In this document: positions 33,384 to 43,351 of the stretch, piece by piece | Numbering within the stretch: the first letter of the stretch is position 1 | Layout: each line of letters starts with the position of its first letter | Assembly (NCBI GenBank): GCA_030770425.1 | Contig: JASJFT010000170.1 | Coordinates: 1 to 64,000, forward strand | Source of the DNA: Darksidea phi | Taxonomy: Eukaryota; Ascomycota; Dothideomycetes; Pleosporales; Lentitheciaceae | Length of the DNA: 64,000 nt | Direction of reading: 5' to 3' | Program-made: the position numbers and the translations under genes | Notes under the pieces: model-generated | Database searches by the model: none | What the model was told of the DNA's origin: nothing | The model's input: the letters and a program-made list of their open reading frames with translations, nothing else

Positions 33384-35453
33384 ATGCCGCCGAAGGGCTT
33401 GTACTCAATGGGGCGCCATCACCTCTACGGCGGACAGATGGCGCGCCGCTCTTTCAACTCGAATGATTTCCAAACCGTTCCCAAACCCGAGAAGCCGACT
33501 GAGGCCGGCATTGCTGCGGGCCAGACCCTGGATGGAGCGAACGATACTGCGCGAGAAGGCGAGAGGCAGCGCAAGGAGAAGAAAAAGAAGAAAAGAAAAT
33601 CGTTGAGTGAAGAGACAGGCCAGGACGCAAGTGGTGCCATCCAATCCTTGACAGCGACGCCAAACGTCTCTGAGTCCAAGAAAAAGCGCAAGAAGGCGAA
33701 GAAGGAAGAGGCGGGAGCGATTCAGCAACTTCAAACTTCCGAGGGTCGCAAGAAGAAGCGTAAGAGAGAGAGCGAGGCTTATGTGGAGACGCCCACTGCT
33801 GTATACGATAACATAGCCAACAGTAGCTTTGTTGTTGGCGAAGACCTGGTAGACAACGTGATGGCTTCACTCAACGGTCTTGTGGCGCCCGGCACACAAT
33901 CATTTGAGACGCCGCAAACTCCAGAGAAGCCCTCCAAAAGGAAGAAGAAGAAGTCGAGCAGGAAGAGTCAGGATGTTCACGGCGATGATCACCAGACACA
34001 TGGCGAGATAGTTGAGGACGGAGAGGCTCCTAATGCTGATAAGTCGAAGGAGAAGAAGCACAAGAAGAGAAAGAATAAGACTGCGCAACAGCAAGACGAT
34101 AAGCCACTTTCCACGACTACGACGCCTAGAAAGACACCTATTCCGCCTCCCCAGCTGTCGCAGCTCCCTTCCACCAACTCGGCCGTTCTTGTTCCAGAGA
34201 CGCCACCCTCTAAAGCTGCGAGCAAGGTCAAGCTACAGTGGAAGAGCCCCGTACCATTTCCGCAGTTGGGGTCAGCCCGCGATACCACCAGGCAACGTAA
34301 GCCGTCGAGGAAAGAGTCTGTAACTGTGCTTCTCTCCACGCCAACATCAGTTGGAGATGCGCGGACGCCAAAATCCGCTCCTTCGGTACCTACCAACGGT
34401 ATATCTAGACCAAGTGTTCCAAATGCATTGACTGGTGCGAACTTGAGCAAGCATACAAGACCATCGCTTAAGGAGGCTAAGCCAAAGCCGCGTTCTCGGC
34501 GGGCCGTATCTACCGTAACGTCACAACCAGAGTCGAGTTCGACGCCAAGCATCATCGATGCATTTGCTCGCATTAGCAAGCCATACACGCGTTCCGGCGC
34601 AGAAGTCGATCCATTTGTCTTACCAGAGGCCAAGGTGAAAGAGTGCCGGGAGATACATCAAGAGGCATCAATGAACGTCTTCAACGAGAAGTTCCATGAC
34701 CTGCAAAAAGCTGTCAATTTCTCAGAAGAGCTGAGTTACCTCGAACAGTCTATAGCATGGGATGTCGACAATGCATCTAATCAGTTGCCATGTCTGGGCA
34801 CAGTGACTGGCTGCACCGCCAAGAAGGAAGAGATCCTCCGTCTTAGCAAAGAAGAGGACCTCAATATTCTAAGGCACCTAGATACCGAAGGTGGTGATCT
34901 AGACGTCCTTAAAGATGCCACTGATCAGGCCCGCCTGGCCGACGAGCTATTGATGTTGTCGCTCAAGGCGCGTGTGCCTGTTCCCATTGGCCGCCTTGAG
35001 GGGATATGGACATTGTATTGCCCGAAATACGCCGAGACTCACTTCGACAGGTACGGCTATGGTCAGCGCACGCTTACCATCTCTTCAATAGCTGGCTTCA
35101 AGCACCAGAACTCGTACACGGCTCGCCTCAACATCCCACCGCGATCCATGTCGTACTCGATCCTCGCATTCTCTACGCCACCGCACGCATCGTTCCGCAC
35201 GACCACCGTTAAGACAGCTGCGGAAGGCTATACGATGGACATAGTATTCCTAGGGAATGGCTACTTACAGCTCCGGGTTGACTTGAATCTGCTGCTAAAG
35301 GGGAAGGCGACCGGGGAGGTTGAAGGTAGGAAGGTTCATATGGAGTTCATTGGTGTGCATGAGAAGGCCGTGAAGTGGTTCGAGAAGAGGAATGAGTTAG
35401 AGGAGGAGGCAAAGAAGCTGTTCGCCAAGTATGATGGCGGCGGCGATGAGTGA
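33384..35453 (+). CDS. Lys-rich nuclear-type protein with C-terminal FLGxGYL module (copy 2)
   Basis: Single exon of 689 residues, starting ACCATGCCG. The first two thirds are disordered, with at least five basic clusters of nuclear/nucleolar type (KEKKKKKRKS, KKKRKKAKKEE, RKKKRKRES, KRKKKKSSRK, KEKKHKKRKNK) separated by Ser/Thr/Pro-rich stretches. A helical acidic segment follows (about 430-530; ELSYLEQSIAWDVD, KEEDLNILRHLD). From residue 540 comes the module shared with the genes at 14306 and 37999: GIWTLYCPKY, ILAFSTPP, FLGNGYLQLRVD (from 622) and VHMEFIGV (652 onward), then a charged helix to the end. Family not recognised; nuclear location inferred from composition. Confidence 0.8.
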   Translation: MPPKGLYSMGRHHLYGGQMARRSFNSNDFQTVPKPEKPTEAGIAAGQTLDGANDTAREGERQRKEKKKKKRKSLSEETGQDASGAIQSLTATPNVSESKKKRKKAKKEEAGAIQQLQTSEGRKKKRKRESEAYVETPTAVYDNIANSSFVVGEDLVDNVMASLNGLVAPGTQSFETPQTPEKPSKRKKKKSSRKSQDVHGDDHQTHGEIVEDGEAPNADKSKEKKHKKRKNKTAQQQDDKPLSTTTTPRKTPIPPPQLSQLPSTNSAVLVPETPPSKAASKVKLQWKSPVPFPQLGSARDTTRQRKPSRKESVTVLLSTPTSVGDARTPKSAPSVPTNGISRPSVPNALTGANLSKHTRPSLKEAKPKPRSRRAVSTVTSQPESSSTPSIIDAFARISKPYTRSGAEVDPFVLPEAKVKECREIHQEASMNVFNEKFHDLQKAVNFSEELSYLEQSIAWDVDNASNQLPCLGTVTGCTAKKEEILRLSKEEDLNILRHLDTEGGDLDVLKDATDQARLADELLMLSLKARVPVPIGRLEGIWTLYCPKYAETHFDRYGYGQRTLTISSIAGFKHQNSYTARLNIPPRSMSYSILAFSTPPHASFRTTTVKTAAEGYTMDIVFLGNGYLQLRVDLNLLLKGKATGEVEGRKVHMEFIGVHEKAVKWFEKRNELEEEAKKLFAKYDGGGDE

Positions 35454-36602
35454 GCGTTTGCGTGGCGGCAATGGCTTCTTCCACAGCGTTGGCTACGCGC
35501 CGCCCGATTGGTCTTGCTGCCTCTATGGGATTCGTCTGAGGCTGTTCACGATCTGAATTAGTTAGCTGCACAAGCACATGTCGGAACCGGCCTGGAAGTG
35601 GGGGCGATGATAGAGTTTCGTCCACCTGCATTGCAATACTGGTGGCTAATGTAGCGGGGCAGAAACTTTCCTTGGCTTAGACACTTTAACCATGCTATAT
35701 AATATGTTTCGCTCCTTCGATACGAGTCTTGCATGTCTCTGTACTCGGGTCCTTCTCCTCTACTTCGATTTGTGTTTGGCCTGTGCTTCACAGTTGTTTC
35801 AGGAAGGCCCGTGCATGGGCCTAAATCCATAGTTCGAAAAATTGCTGACGCATAGGACTGGAAGCGGGATAGACAACATTTGATGTACACGTATTCGTAA
35901 TGCTTCTTTCTTGGATACGAGAAAGTCAGTGTCATGTGCACTTGATCGGACTGTCAGTAGTGGCTAGTGCGTGCCTAGACCTCGAAGTCATTGAATATTC
36001 TATGCGCCCACAGGAATTTGCTTTTATAATCAGGAATCACGCCAACTACCTGTGGTTAAGTATGGCCCCCAAACCACCCTAACACCGACTCTAACACCGA
36101 CTTAGCTATCAAGAACGAGCAGAGTTGTAATTAATCAAGAATACTTCCATGTGTTTTTATGACTCCTGCGCCGGGACCCACAGTGAGTCCACCATGCTAC
36201 CCCATTGCACACCTCATTTGCTTCCCTCTTCTTGCGCTCCGCTTCGTTTATTGGCCTAGCACTTGTGGAAACCGTCTCAGTCTTTCTCAAGGGCAAATCG
36301 AAGATTTTCAGCGTCAGGTATAGGCGCGGAATTTAGCGATTCCAAGCGGCCAAGGCGCAAGCGTAACAGGGGGATCCCTTTAGCCTTGCTTGGGGGCCAA
36401 AAACCAACCCTCTGAGTCGGCGTTCTATTTATGCAATGGGCTGGTATAAGGATGCGGATAATTCCGATAATTCCGGCGACTCTTATATATAGTCCAGACG
36501 CTACATTCGTAAAGCTTGAGAAGGGTTGTCGACCACACAGTCGCCGCACCTGCTGTCCGCATTAACATCGCTCTTCCGCCCGCAAGACTGAAAGCATCCA
36601 AA
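35454..36602. other. Intergenic region
   Basis: 3' flank of the Lys-rich gene and upstream region of the membrane-protein gene. Contains a short direct repeat ACACCGACT...ACACCGACT near 36083-36104 and the TATA box at 36484. No supported gene. Confidence 0.5.
36484..36491 (+). promoter_or_regulatory. TATA box
   Basis: TATATATA, 112 bp upstream of the ATG at 36603, in a leader with no other ATG. Confidence 0.45.
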
Positions 36603-37655
36603 ATGGCGCCTCGCTTCTCACCACCAACGACGCTCCTACCAATCGCCCTCCTCTTCACCCTCCTCCCCCTCCTCGCCAGCGCCGATGGCGAAACAGGCGG
36701 CCGCCGCATGGACACCGGTCAATGTCCCCCCAACACAGAAGCTACCCTCGTCTACTCGCCCTTCAAACCCTACTTTACCTGGTTCCACGGTGACGTACAG
36801 AAATGCTGGGTCATAGCAGACTGTCTGTTTGAAGCTGCGGGCGAATCTCGGAAACAACAGTTCGCCGCCACAGCCCTCGTTATGGGCCTTATTCCATTGA
36901 CATTGAAAGATATCGCGTGGCCGGAGAGAAGGATAATATATGTAACGAAGCGAGTGAACTGGATTGTGGAAGTCTTGGTGTTGGCGTTGGGATTGGTGCC
37001 ATTTGAGACCGGGAACAGGAATGAGACGAGGGTCAAGAATAGAGCGAACAACATGATTGCTAAGAAGGCATGGACACTTAGTCGCGGGTCTATTATCGTT
37101 GTCATTGCGGGGCTCTGGGCGTCGCTTATCGCCAGCTACGTTGGCCTAACTTTTATGGAAGTCTACAGCAAGCGCAGCGCCCTCGGCTGCCCTTTCCCCC
37201 TCATCATACCAACCTGGTATATAATCGCTCTCTTGCCAGCTTCCATCCACGCACTCTTCGCCTCCTTACGGCGCCGGCGCGACCAAAAACTACCAGAGCG
37301 CCTCCAGCATGTCGATCCCAACGCGCCCCTCACGAAGAACGGCTTCAGGGTGCCGATGCCGCCGGAAAAGGATCAAGAGCGTAAGAGGAAGATCATTTCG
37401 GCGGTGCAGGGCGCGGATGAAGACTGGCCTGTACAGATGGCATGGAGTGTGTATTATATTGCCGGTACACTTGTCTTTACGAGTATCATGGCAGTCACAG
37501 TTGTAGAGCTCGTTTGTTGGGTGGTGCTGGGGTTTGCAGTTACGGGGTCCAGTAAGGTGCTGGCTTTCTTCCTGTGTTTGGTTTTTGAAAAGACTGGGGA
37601 TGATGTGGAGGGGTCTGAAGAGTCATCTGAGATGGCGGGGGCGATGAGAGATTGA
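36603..37655 (+). CDS. Unknown multi-pass membrane protein with signal peptide
   Basis: 350 residues from the ATG at 36603. The open frame reaches 36516 but starts there with TTG. The N-terminus is a clear signal sequence (LLPIALLFTLLPLLASA) followed by a luminal/extracellular Cys-containing loop (TGQCPPN, FTWFHGDVQKCWVIADCLFE). Hydrophobic segments follow at about 100-115 (ALVMGLIPLTL), 130-150 (WIVEVLVLALGLVPF), 170-195 (IIVVIAGLWASLIASYVGL), 210-230 (IIPTWYIIALLPASIHALF) and 290-330 (VYYIAGTLVFTSIMAVTVVELVCWVVLGF). A basic cytosolic loop (SLRRRRDQKLPERL) lies between the last two. The C-terminus is acidic. I do not recognise a named family. Confidence 0.75.
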   Translation: MAPRFSPPTTLLPIALLFTLLPLLASADGETGGRRMDTGQCPPNTEATLVYSPFKPYFTWFHGDVQKCWVIADCLFEAAGESRKQQFAATALVMGLIPLTLKDIAWPERRIIYVTKRVNWIVEVLVLALGLVPFETGNRNETRVKNRANNMIAKKAWTLSRGSIIVVIAGLWASLIASYVGLTFMEVYSKRSALGCPFPLIIPTWYIIALLPASIHALFASLRRRRDQKLPERLQHVDPNAPLTKNGFRVPMPPEKDQERKRKIISAVQGADEDWPVQMAWSVYYIAGTLVFTSIMAVTVVELVCWVVLGFAVTGSSKVLAFFLCLVFEKTGDDVEGSEESSEMAGAMRD

Positions 37656-37998
37656 TTGTTGAAAGAATTGATGGAGACGAGAGTACGTTTATGATCGTAT
37701 GGACTTCATGTTTTGCATAATTTGCGTTTGATATATTCCATTTGTACTTGCGCTCTTCGATGGTTATCCCTTCCACTCTCCTAGACCTCATATTCTCACG
37801 TCCTTCGATACCTTGATGCTCCAATAAACGCGAAGAATATATCCTCAATTGTTTTGTAGATAGGCTGCATGAGAGGGAGTATTTGAAGGCTTTTTTCCGT
37901 TCCCTGTCCTTACAATAAACCATGATTGGTAAGACTCATCTTGAGAGATCCAACGAATACATGTCGCCTGGCTGATCATATCGCTCCCGACAGGTACG
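37656..37998. other. Intergenic between convergent genes
   Basis: AT-leaning 3' flanks of the membrane-protein gene and the gene on the minus strand. Nothing recognisable. Confidence 0.5.
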
Positions 37999-38913
37999 TC
38001 AGTCGCTTTCGCCCTCGCCCTCGCCCTCGCCCCGCCTACTTTGCACTCCAATGAACTCAATCGTATTATCCCCATACCCTCTCTCGCTCCGTATTCCCAG
38101 GGCATGCACGATCACCCACATTGGCAAAACGACCTTTAAGCATCCAACACCTAGAAATGTAAACTGGGCGTCGAACATGGCGCCATCCTCCGCCTCCGCA
38201 AGGACCGTAACCGGCTCGCTTGATGGATATTTCGGTATGTCCATAACGTTGGTTTGGATGGTGACGTCGCCAATGACCATTCCCGCGCAAAATCGCCACT
38301 GTTTCTTACCGCGCGGGTCGACGTAGGATTCTCCACGCTGGAAAAGCAAGCCCAGTCGTTGATGGTCGCGCAGGATGTTAGCGCCCAGGCACATCTGGTT
38401 GAACCAGTGAGAGTAAAGGTCCCAGTGACCTTGGCGAATGTGGCGGAGGCGTGTTTGCTGGCCCTGTTTGATGATGTCTTCTGCCGTCCTTGCGCGTGTT
38501 TCTGCCTCCAAGACTGCGGATTCGGGTGTAGCGCTCGTGGCGCCATCGTCCGCGTCTGATTGGATATCACCATCGTGCCCTTCCGTTTTGACCTCCGATT
38601 CGATATATTTTACGCCGCTCCGTTCCGTATCTGCAACTAGCTCTGAGAAAGGTGACGCATCATTGCTTGTGTGCTCTGCGTTGGTATCGGCAGCCAATGA
38701 GGGATGCGGGAGGTCATCGCGTGCTCTCTCCTCGCTCTCTGCACCGTGTTGTCGCAGCCTCTTCGCAAGCTTCTTTTTCTTTTTCTCTTTCGCAAACTTC
38801 TTCGTTCTAGTGATCAGACTCCATGTTAGCCTCTGCGGCGTGTCCAGTTCATGCTTAGGTGAAGGGTTTAGGCGATTGGTTCGCCGGTCTTGCTGTGCGC
38901 TCAGCTTCGCCAT
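37999..38913 (-). CDS. Unknown protein with C-terminal FLGxGxL module (copy 3)
   Basis: 304 residues from the first ATG at 38913; the open frame further upstream starts at GTG. Basic N-terminus (KKFAKEKKKKKLAKRLRQ, likely nuclear), then an acidic disordered stretch (about 60-140). The module starts at residue 162: GHWDLYSHWFNQMCLG, then WRFCAGMVIG, VTVLAEAEDG, FLGVGCLKVVLP (from 253) and IEFIGVQ, with a GEGEGEGE tail. Motif order and the 33-residue FLG-to-EFIGV spacing match the genes at 14306 and 33384, and the LYS..xN..LG start is closest to the 14306 copy. An upstream exon cannot be excluded. Function unknown. Confidence 0.7.
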   Translation of the reverse strand: MAKLSAQQDRRTNRLNPSPKHELDTPQRLTWSLITRTKKFAKEKKKKKLAKRLRQHGAESEERARDDLPHPSLAADTNAEHTSNDASPFSELVADTERSGVKYIESEVKTEGHDGDIQSDADDGATSATPESAVLEAETRARTAEDIIKQGQQTRLRHIRQGHWDLYSHWFNQMCLGANILRDHQRLGLLFQRGESYVDPRGKKQWRFCAGMVIGDVTIQTNVMDIPKYPSSEPVTVLAEAEDGAMFDAQFTFLGVGCLKVVLPMWVIVHALGIRSERGYGDNTIEFIGVQSRRGEGEGEGESD

Positions 38914-39540
38914 CCTGTCCTCCGACGCGGCTGCAAAGCGGCTTTTTGGCACATGAGGTGGGTGCACAAGAGTTCTGTAGCTGTTCTATACTGGGGATAT
39001 AAGGCTCTAGCGGCTTGGCAGGCAAGAGAAGCATTGTAACGTACTGCAATAAACTGCTGGTGCAAAAACTGATTCAACGGTGCCCTGTAGTGAAGGATCT
39101 CAAAAGTGCGCTCTCGTCAACTATCAGTACAATTGAATCACAAGAGAAGGAGGCAGCGGATGCTAGGAGTGGAGAACATACAGTCGGTTCATTCAGGGCT
39201 TATATGGTAATGATTGGTGTGGGAAGCTGTCTAGGTTTCTGAGCAATGAGATCAACTTAACATTCAGATATATATGGGTAAGACTTATGAAGATACCGGA
39301 AGTGCTATCTGCCCATAAGATGTACATATGCATCTGTACATACATTACATTCAGCCTATAGTGAGTTAGGCATATGCATGTGAGGAGAAGAGACCGTCCA
39401 GTCTCGTGACCAACAGGTGAACCGCTTGTTTCTCTATCTCGTTCAGCAATGAGCCACCTAATAAGATGCATTACTAAGCTCCATTTGAATCGCTGTTCCC
39501 TTATGGTCACCCACTTAAAATGTCCACTGGCCTGGCCTCC
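38914..39540. other. Intergenic region
   Basis: Lies between two minus-strand genes. Rich in CATATG/TACATA words around 39300-39380. No supported gene. Confidence 0.5.
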
Positions 39541-40104
39541 CTAAGACCGAAGGAGTTGATCGCGCTCAGCTTCCACCCTCTTTAGCCGCATAATCAACTC
39601 ATTGTTCTCCCGATTCAGTTCAGCATTTTTCTTCTTTTCCTCCTTCAATTCCTCCCACAACTTCTTGAACCTGCTCTCTGTAACCATCCGCTCCGGCCTC
39701 CTCAGCATCTTCTCCTCAAGCGTCGGCTCAGGCGCCGCAATCATCTCCTCATACCCTTTAATCATGAAATCCATATCGACTCCCTGCTCCAGAGCTTCTT
39801 TAATGGCGTCGCGCAGCTCGTCCAAGCAGCTTTGCATTTTCGGCGGAATGCCCTTCTTGGCTTTAAGGTCTTGGAGGCGTTTGCGGAGCGCTTCTTCGAG
39901 TTTTTGGAGCTCTCGGTATTGCTTGGAAGGGTCGTCGCTTGTCTCGGCCTGTTTGACGCATTGCGGAAGGAGACCGAAGGTGGTGTGGACACGCATGTAG
40001 GCCACGTTGGTTGTGTTCTCAGGTGGGAGGACGTCGACCATGTCATCTAGGATTGCTTTGATGCCGATGTGGCCCCGGCGGGGGGTAGTGTTTGTCCCCA
40101 TCAT
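39541..40104 (-). CDS. Small coiled-coil protein, unknown
   Basis: 187 residues from the first ATG at 40104; the frame is open to 40176 but begins with GTG. An upstream exon encoding part of that extension is possible. After a short N-terminal segment (HIGIKAILDDMVDVLPPENT) the rest is strongly helical: YRELQKLEEALRKRLQDLK, LDELRDAIKEALEQG, and a C-terminal coiled coil (KKLWEELKEEKKKNAELNRE...RLKRVEAERDQLL). There is no membrane or secretion signal. Looks like a structural or adaptor protein; family not recognised. Confidence 0.65.
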   Translation of the reverse strand: MMGTNTTPRRGHIGIKAILDDMVDVLPPENTTNVAYMRVHTTFGLLPQCVKQAETSDDPSKQYRELQKLEEALRKRLQDLKAKKGIPPKMQSCLDELRDAIKEALEQGVDMDFMIKGYEEMIAAPEPTLEEKMLRRPERMVTESRFKKLWEELKEEKKKNAELNRENNELIMRLKRVEAERDQLLRS

Positions 40105-40310
40105 TGCGTGTTTCAGTTCTAGAGGGTTAGATCGTGCAGTAGAGTAGAGCCGGCTGCGATCTCCTTTGAGCGGCACCGAGGGCTAATGAGTGGTAAATCA
40201 ATACGCGAGGATGATGATAGCGTTTATGAGAGCGAAATGATTGAGGAATTTAAATTTCATTCGCGAAGTGTACATGCGCAATTCAGCGTGCAAAGTGGTG
40301 ACACGGCTGA

Positions 40311-40318
40311 TGACGTCA
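40311..40318. promoter_or_regulatory. CRE palindrome TGACGTCA
   Basis: Perfect ATF/CREB-type site about 207 bp upstream of the coiled-coil gene's ATG (40104). In fungi such sites bind bZIP factors of the Atf1 type. A single match could be chance. Confidence 0.35.
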
Positions 40319-41950
40319 CTTTTCCGCCGCTAGAGTGTCCCATCCCACTGTGGTACGAACGTTCGGTTTTCTGATAAGATATCATCCACCCGTTTGACTA
40401 TGGCTTTGATTTCACCTTGCCCCGGTACCGAGATTCTAAACACGAACCCCCTCATCTGCCTACACCGGTCCGGCCACGACGATTTTATGAGGGTTACTTC
40501 GCGAAGCCCGAACACGGTATCTTCATTACCGTGTGTAGCAAGCTGGTCTTATGAGAAACTTTTCTGACCAAAATCTAAACCATTTACAACAGGCCAAGAC
40601 GTGGCACATAAACGTAGGCTTCCATTCGATATCCTCTTACACAAGAGATCACAGGACGTAACCCCGTATTTCATATCTATGCCCGCCTCGCAGTGCGGTT
40701 CTGAAAGAGCCTCGAACTTCTTTATTGATAATATCGGAACAAGCTTCTCACCACTACCATAAGCAACTTAGTTATAGACCATTAGTTAGCCCGTCAATCT
40801 ATCGCGCTTCCAAGACCAATAGCGACATGTAGCAATCAGGGACCATGGCCGCAATCGCACCGAACAAGCCCCCTCCACCTCGAGCGCCCCGAAAAATCGA
40901 CTGCGCACATAGTTTTCACGTGCTGCAAACATGACTGTAGATACGTCACCCACGAAAACTTATTGTCCGATATGCGGACACGTCATGAGCCATTACTGAT
41001 ATTGGGGTCGGGTTGGTGGGATCACTCATGTCCTTGAGAAGCTTCGGGATCGGGGGCGCGCCGAAATTTCTCAAACACACTGCTATCATGGGCCCGCGTA
41101 GATTGGAATGGAACTCTTTACCCCGGTACAACGTGATGGACTCATGCCGTGCATTGTGCGATGTAGTTCATTCAGCGGCAACGATACTAAACTCCGCGAT
41201 CCTCCCTTAGAAGGCGAGTTGAGTTAGATAGCTACTAGAAGACTCTGTAATGTTACGTCCGGAGGAGGTACGCTGTCTCTGTTCCCGACCTATTATCCTT
41301 CCCGCGACGCGACCGGCCTGCCCCACTCAGTTGCCGATCGGTCACCAACGGAATGGCCCGCCTGTGACGACAACACTCTGTCGCCCTTTTCCTATAGGAT
41401 TTGTGTACGAGACTGTTGCAATCAAGGTTTCACTCGCTTGGGTGTTTGCTCGTCATGAGGCCCATTCGCTAAAAGTGTTGTTGATCGTAGACGGCTGTAA
41501 CAACCATGGCACTTTGTCGCTAATCTGAATGGAAGACCATTTACCCTAGCTCGGAAGCAGTGTACCTATTGCTCAAGTATAATATGCCGCCATATCACAC
41601 TAAATTTACTCAATGTTACTACGGCTATACATAAAATTGACAGCCTGTATTGCTGGCCGTTGTGAAAATTTCTGTGCCACAAAAAGATAAGTTTGCGACA
41701 GATCTACCGGCTAATCGAGTTGGACACCAACAAAGCGCATGCAGTACCCGTGGATGTCACGCGCCTCACGTTACTAGCCTATTGCAACATGCCGGGTGTA
41801 GCGTGCAGTGTCACTCCGCTACCAATGTTTGCTATATAATTGAACGGGAAAACATACTGGCAATTTACAACAGCGTTACTCAGGGCTATGAGGATGTTGC
41901 GCCTGATATCACGTCAATGTGACGGGAGCTTGCTCTGGAGGCTGGACGAG

Positions 41951-41957
41951 TATATAG
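41951..41957 (+). promoter_or_regulatory. TATA box of the TTNTD-repeat gene
   Basis: TATATAG, 117 bp upstream of the ATG at 42068. Confidence 0.45.
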
Positions 41958-42067
41958 TGGAGCTCGTCTGCTACGTTTATCAACATCGCCATCGTTAAAT
42001 TAAGACTTTCACCCTTCTTCATTCATACACTTGACGAGAAATACTACCAGCTTCTCTCATATTAGCC

Positions 42068-42712
42068 ATGCAGCTCGCCGCTCTTCTCGCCCTCCTTCCT
42101 CTCACCCTCGCGGCCGCCATACCCGTCGTGAATACCGATATCGCCATACCCATGAGTGAGGATGCGATGGCCTCCGACCTGGTGGGCGCTAGTATGATGG
42201 ACGCCAACATGGCGACCACAACCGACACCACCAATACCGACACCACCAATACCGACACCACCAATACCGACACCACCAATACCGACACCACCAATACCGA
42301 CACCAATACCAACATCGATACCACCAATACTAACACCGACACCACCGATACCAACATCGATACCACCGATACCAACGTCGATACCAACACCGACACGACC
42401 GAGACGATCGATACGACCGATACCAACACCGACACCACCACTGACATGGGTATGGCGAAGATCAAGCGTGACACGGATATGGCGATGAAGGGAGACACAG
42501 CCAGCACCTCCGATCTGAACACCGACATGGACAATGCCAGCAATTTGGACACGACCACCGACATGGACAATGCCAGCAATTTGGACACGACCACCGATAT
42601 GGACTCCGAGATGGACACGAACGCCGACCCAGGAATGGGCCTTAACATGGACGCGAACGAGAAAATGGACAACAATGGCGACATGGTTACCGATGCCGTC
42701 ATGAATGTCTAA
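42068..42712 (+). CDS. Secreted TTNTD-repeat protein
   Basis: 214 residues, intronless, ATG after GCC. A signal peptide of about 17 residues (MQLAALLALLPLTLAAA) precedes a mature chain made almost entirely of Asp, Thr, Asn, Met and Ser, with no cysteine. Five exact copies of the pentapeptide TTNTD-type unit (encoded by a 15-bp repeat) run into degenerate TDTN/IDTT units to about residue 125. KIKR at 131-134 is a potential Kex2 cleavage site that would split the chain. Then comes a duplicated 12-residue unit (MDNASNLDTTTD, with an NAS glycosylation sequon). Very acidic with many O-glycosylation targets. The function is unknown; a cell-wall-associated or secreted repeat protein is the natural class. 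Confidence 0.75.
   Translation: MQLAALLALLPLTLAAAIPVVNTDIAIPMSEDAMASDLVGASMMDANMATTTDTTNTDTTNTDTTNTDTTNTDTTNTDTNTNIDTTNTNTDTTDTNIDTTDTNVDTNTDTTETIDTTDTNTDTTTDMGMAKIKRDTDMAMKGDTASTSDLNTDMDNASNLDTTTDMDNASNLDTTTDMDSEMDTNADPGMGLNMDANEKMDNNGDMVTDAVMNV
42221..42295. repeat. 15-bp minisatellite, 5 identical copies
   Basis: ACCGACACCACCAAT repeated five times without a mismatch, then degenerate copies. In frame within the secreted-protein gene, so copy-number change adds or removes five residues without a frameshift. Confidence 0.95.
42521..42592. repeat. 36-bp direct repeat, 2 copies
   Basis: Two near-identical 36-bp units starting ACCGACATGGACAATG at 42521 and 42557, followed by a partial third (ACCGATATGGAC). 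Encodes the duplicated MDNASNLDTTTD unit. Confidence 0.9.
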
Positions 42713-43351
42713 GCGATGGCAAGGTTTATCGGTAAGTTCTTTAGTGTTTCCTTTCGATTCGGATTGTGAATTGGGTTTGATGGAAGGTAAACTGCAAGCG
42801 CTGGGCATTGAGCTGACAATAGTAAAGTGAACTGGGTACGAAGTGCACGAAAGATTGCTGGAGAGTCATGGTGCTTTACGATGGGGTTTGGGGTGTGAGA
42901 AGGCTAGTCTGCGGCAAGGCTGATGGGTCGGGAGAACAAAGACGGAGAGGCACACTCGTTTAAACTCGAACATCTCTAGCTTTCTGAAGAATGATATACA
43001 TTTGATATCTATCGTTTTCGCTCATACAATGCAATGTTTTCCTATGTTGTTGACGCGGTCTTGGCTGTTGGCAGTAAGAGTGCTGCTGCGCTTTGCACCA
43101 ACGGAGTTCTATGAGGTCTCATTCATCCCCGTCCACTAACCCTCCATTTCCACCGAAAGAAGTCTTACAGGATGCCGCCTCTTTCGTCGACCGAGAAGCG
43201 CAACTTAGTCAAGGGCGCAAACTCCGCAAAGATATACACCCCGTCTATCTGGCGGGTCGCGAGTGCTGGGAGTACTATCAACGCCGGCTCTTTTGTTTTA
43301 TAACCGGTGTAGTTGTTGCTTCGGTATGCCGTCTAAAAGTGACGCGCTGCC
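42713..43351. other. Intergenic between convergent genes
   Basis: No supported gene. The antisense frames running from here into the TTNTD gene (minus 42808-42062) are open only because of the 3-bp-phased repeats. Confidence 0.5.

Larger units (their letters stand above)
40105..42067. other. Intergenic, about 2 kb without a supported gene
   Basis: Contains the CRE site near its left end and the TATA box at 41951 near its right end. A 62-codon ATG frame at 40186-40374 is acidic but unsupported. The rest shows only short motif-free frames. Confidence 0.5.

Noticed and set aside
42062..42808. Antisense frames of 248 and 227 codons over the TTNTD-repeat gene
   Set aside because: They exist because a 15-bp repeat keeps every frame open. 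Only the plus frame has an ATG with a signal peptide and a TATA box.
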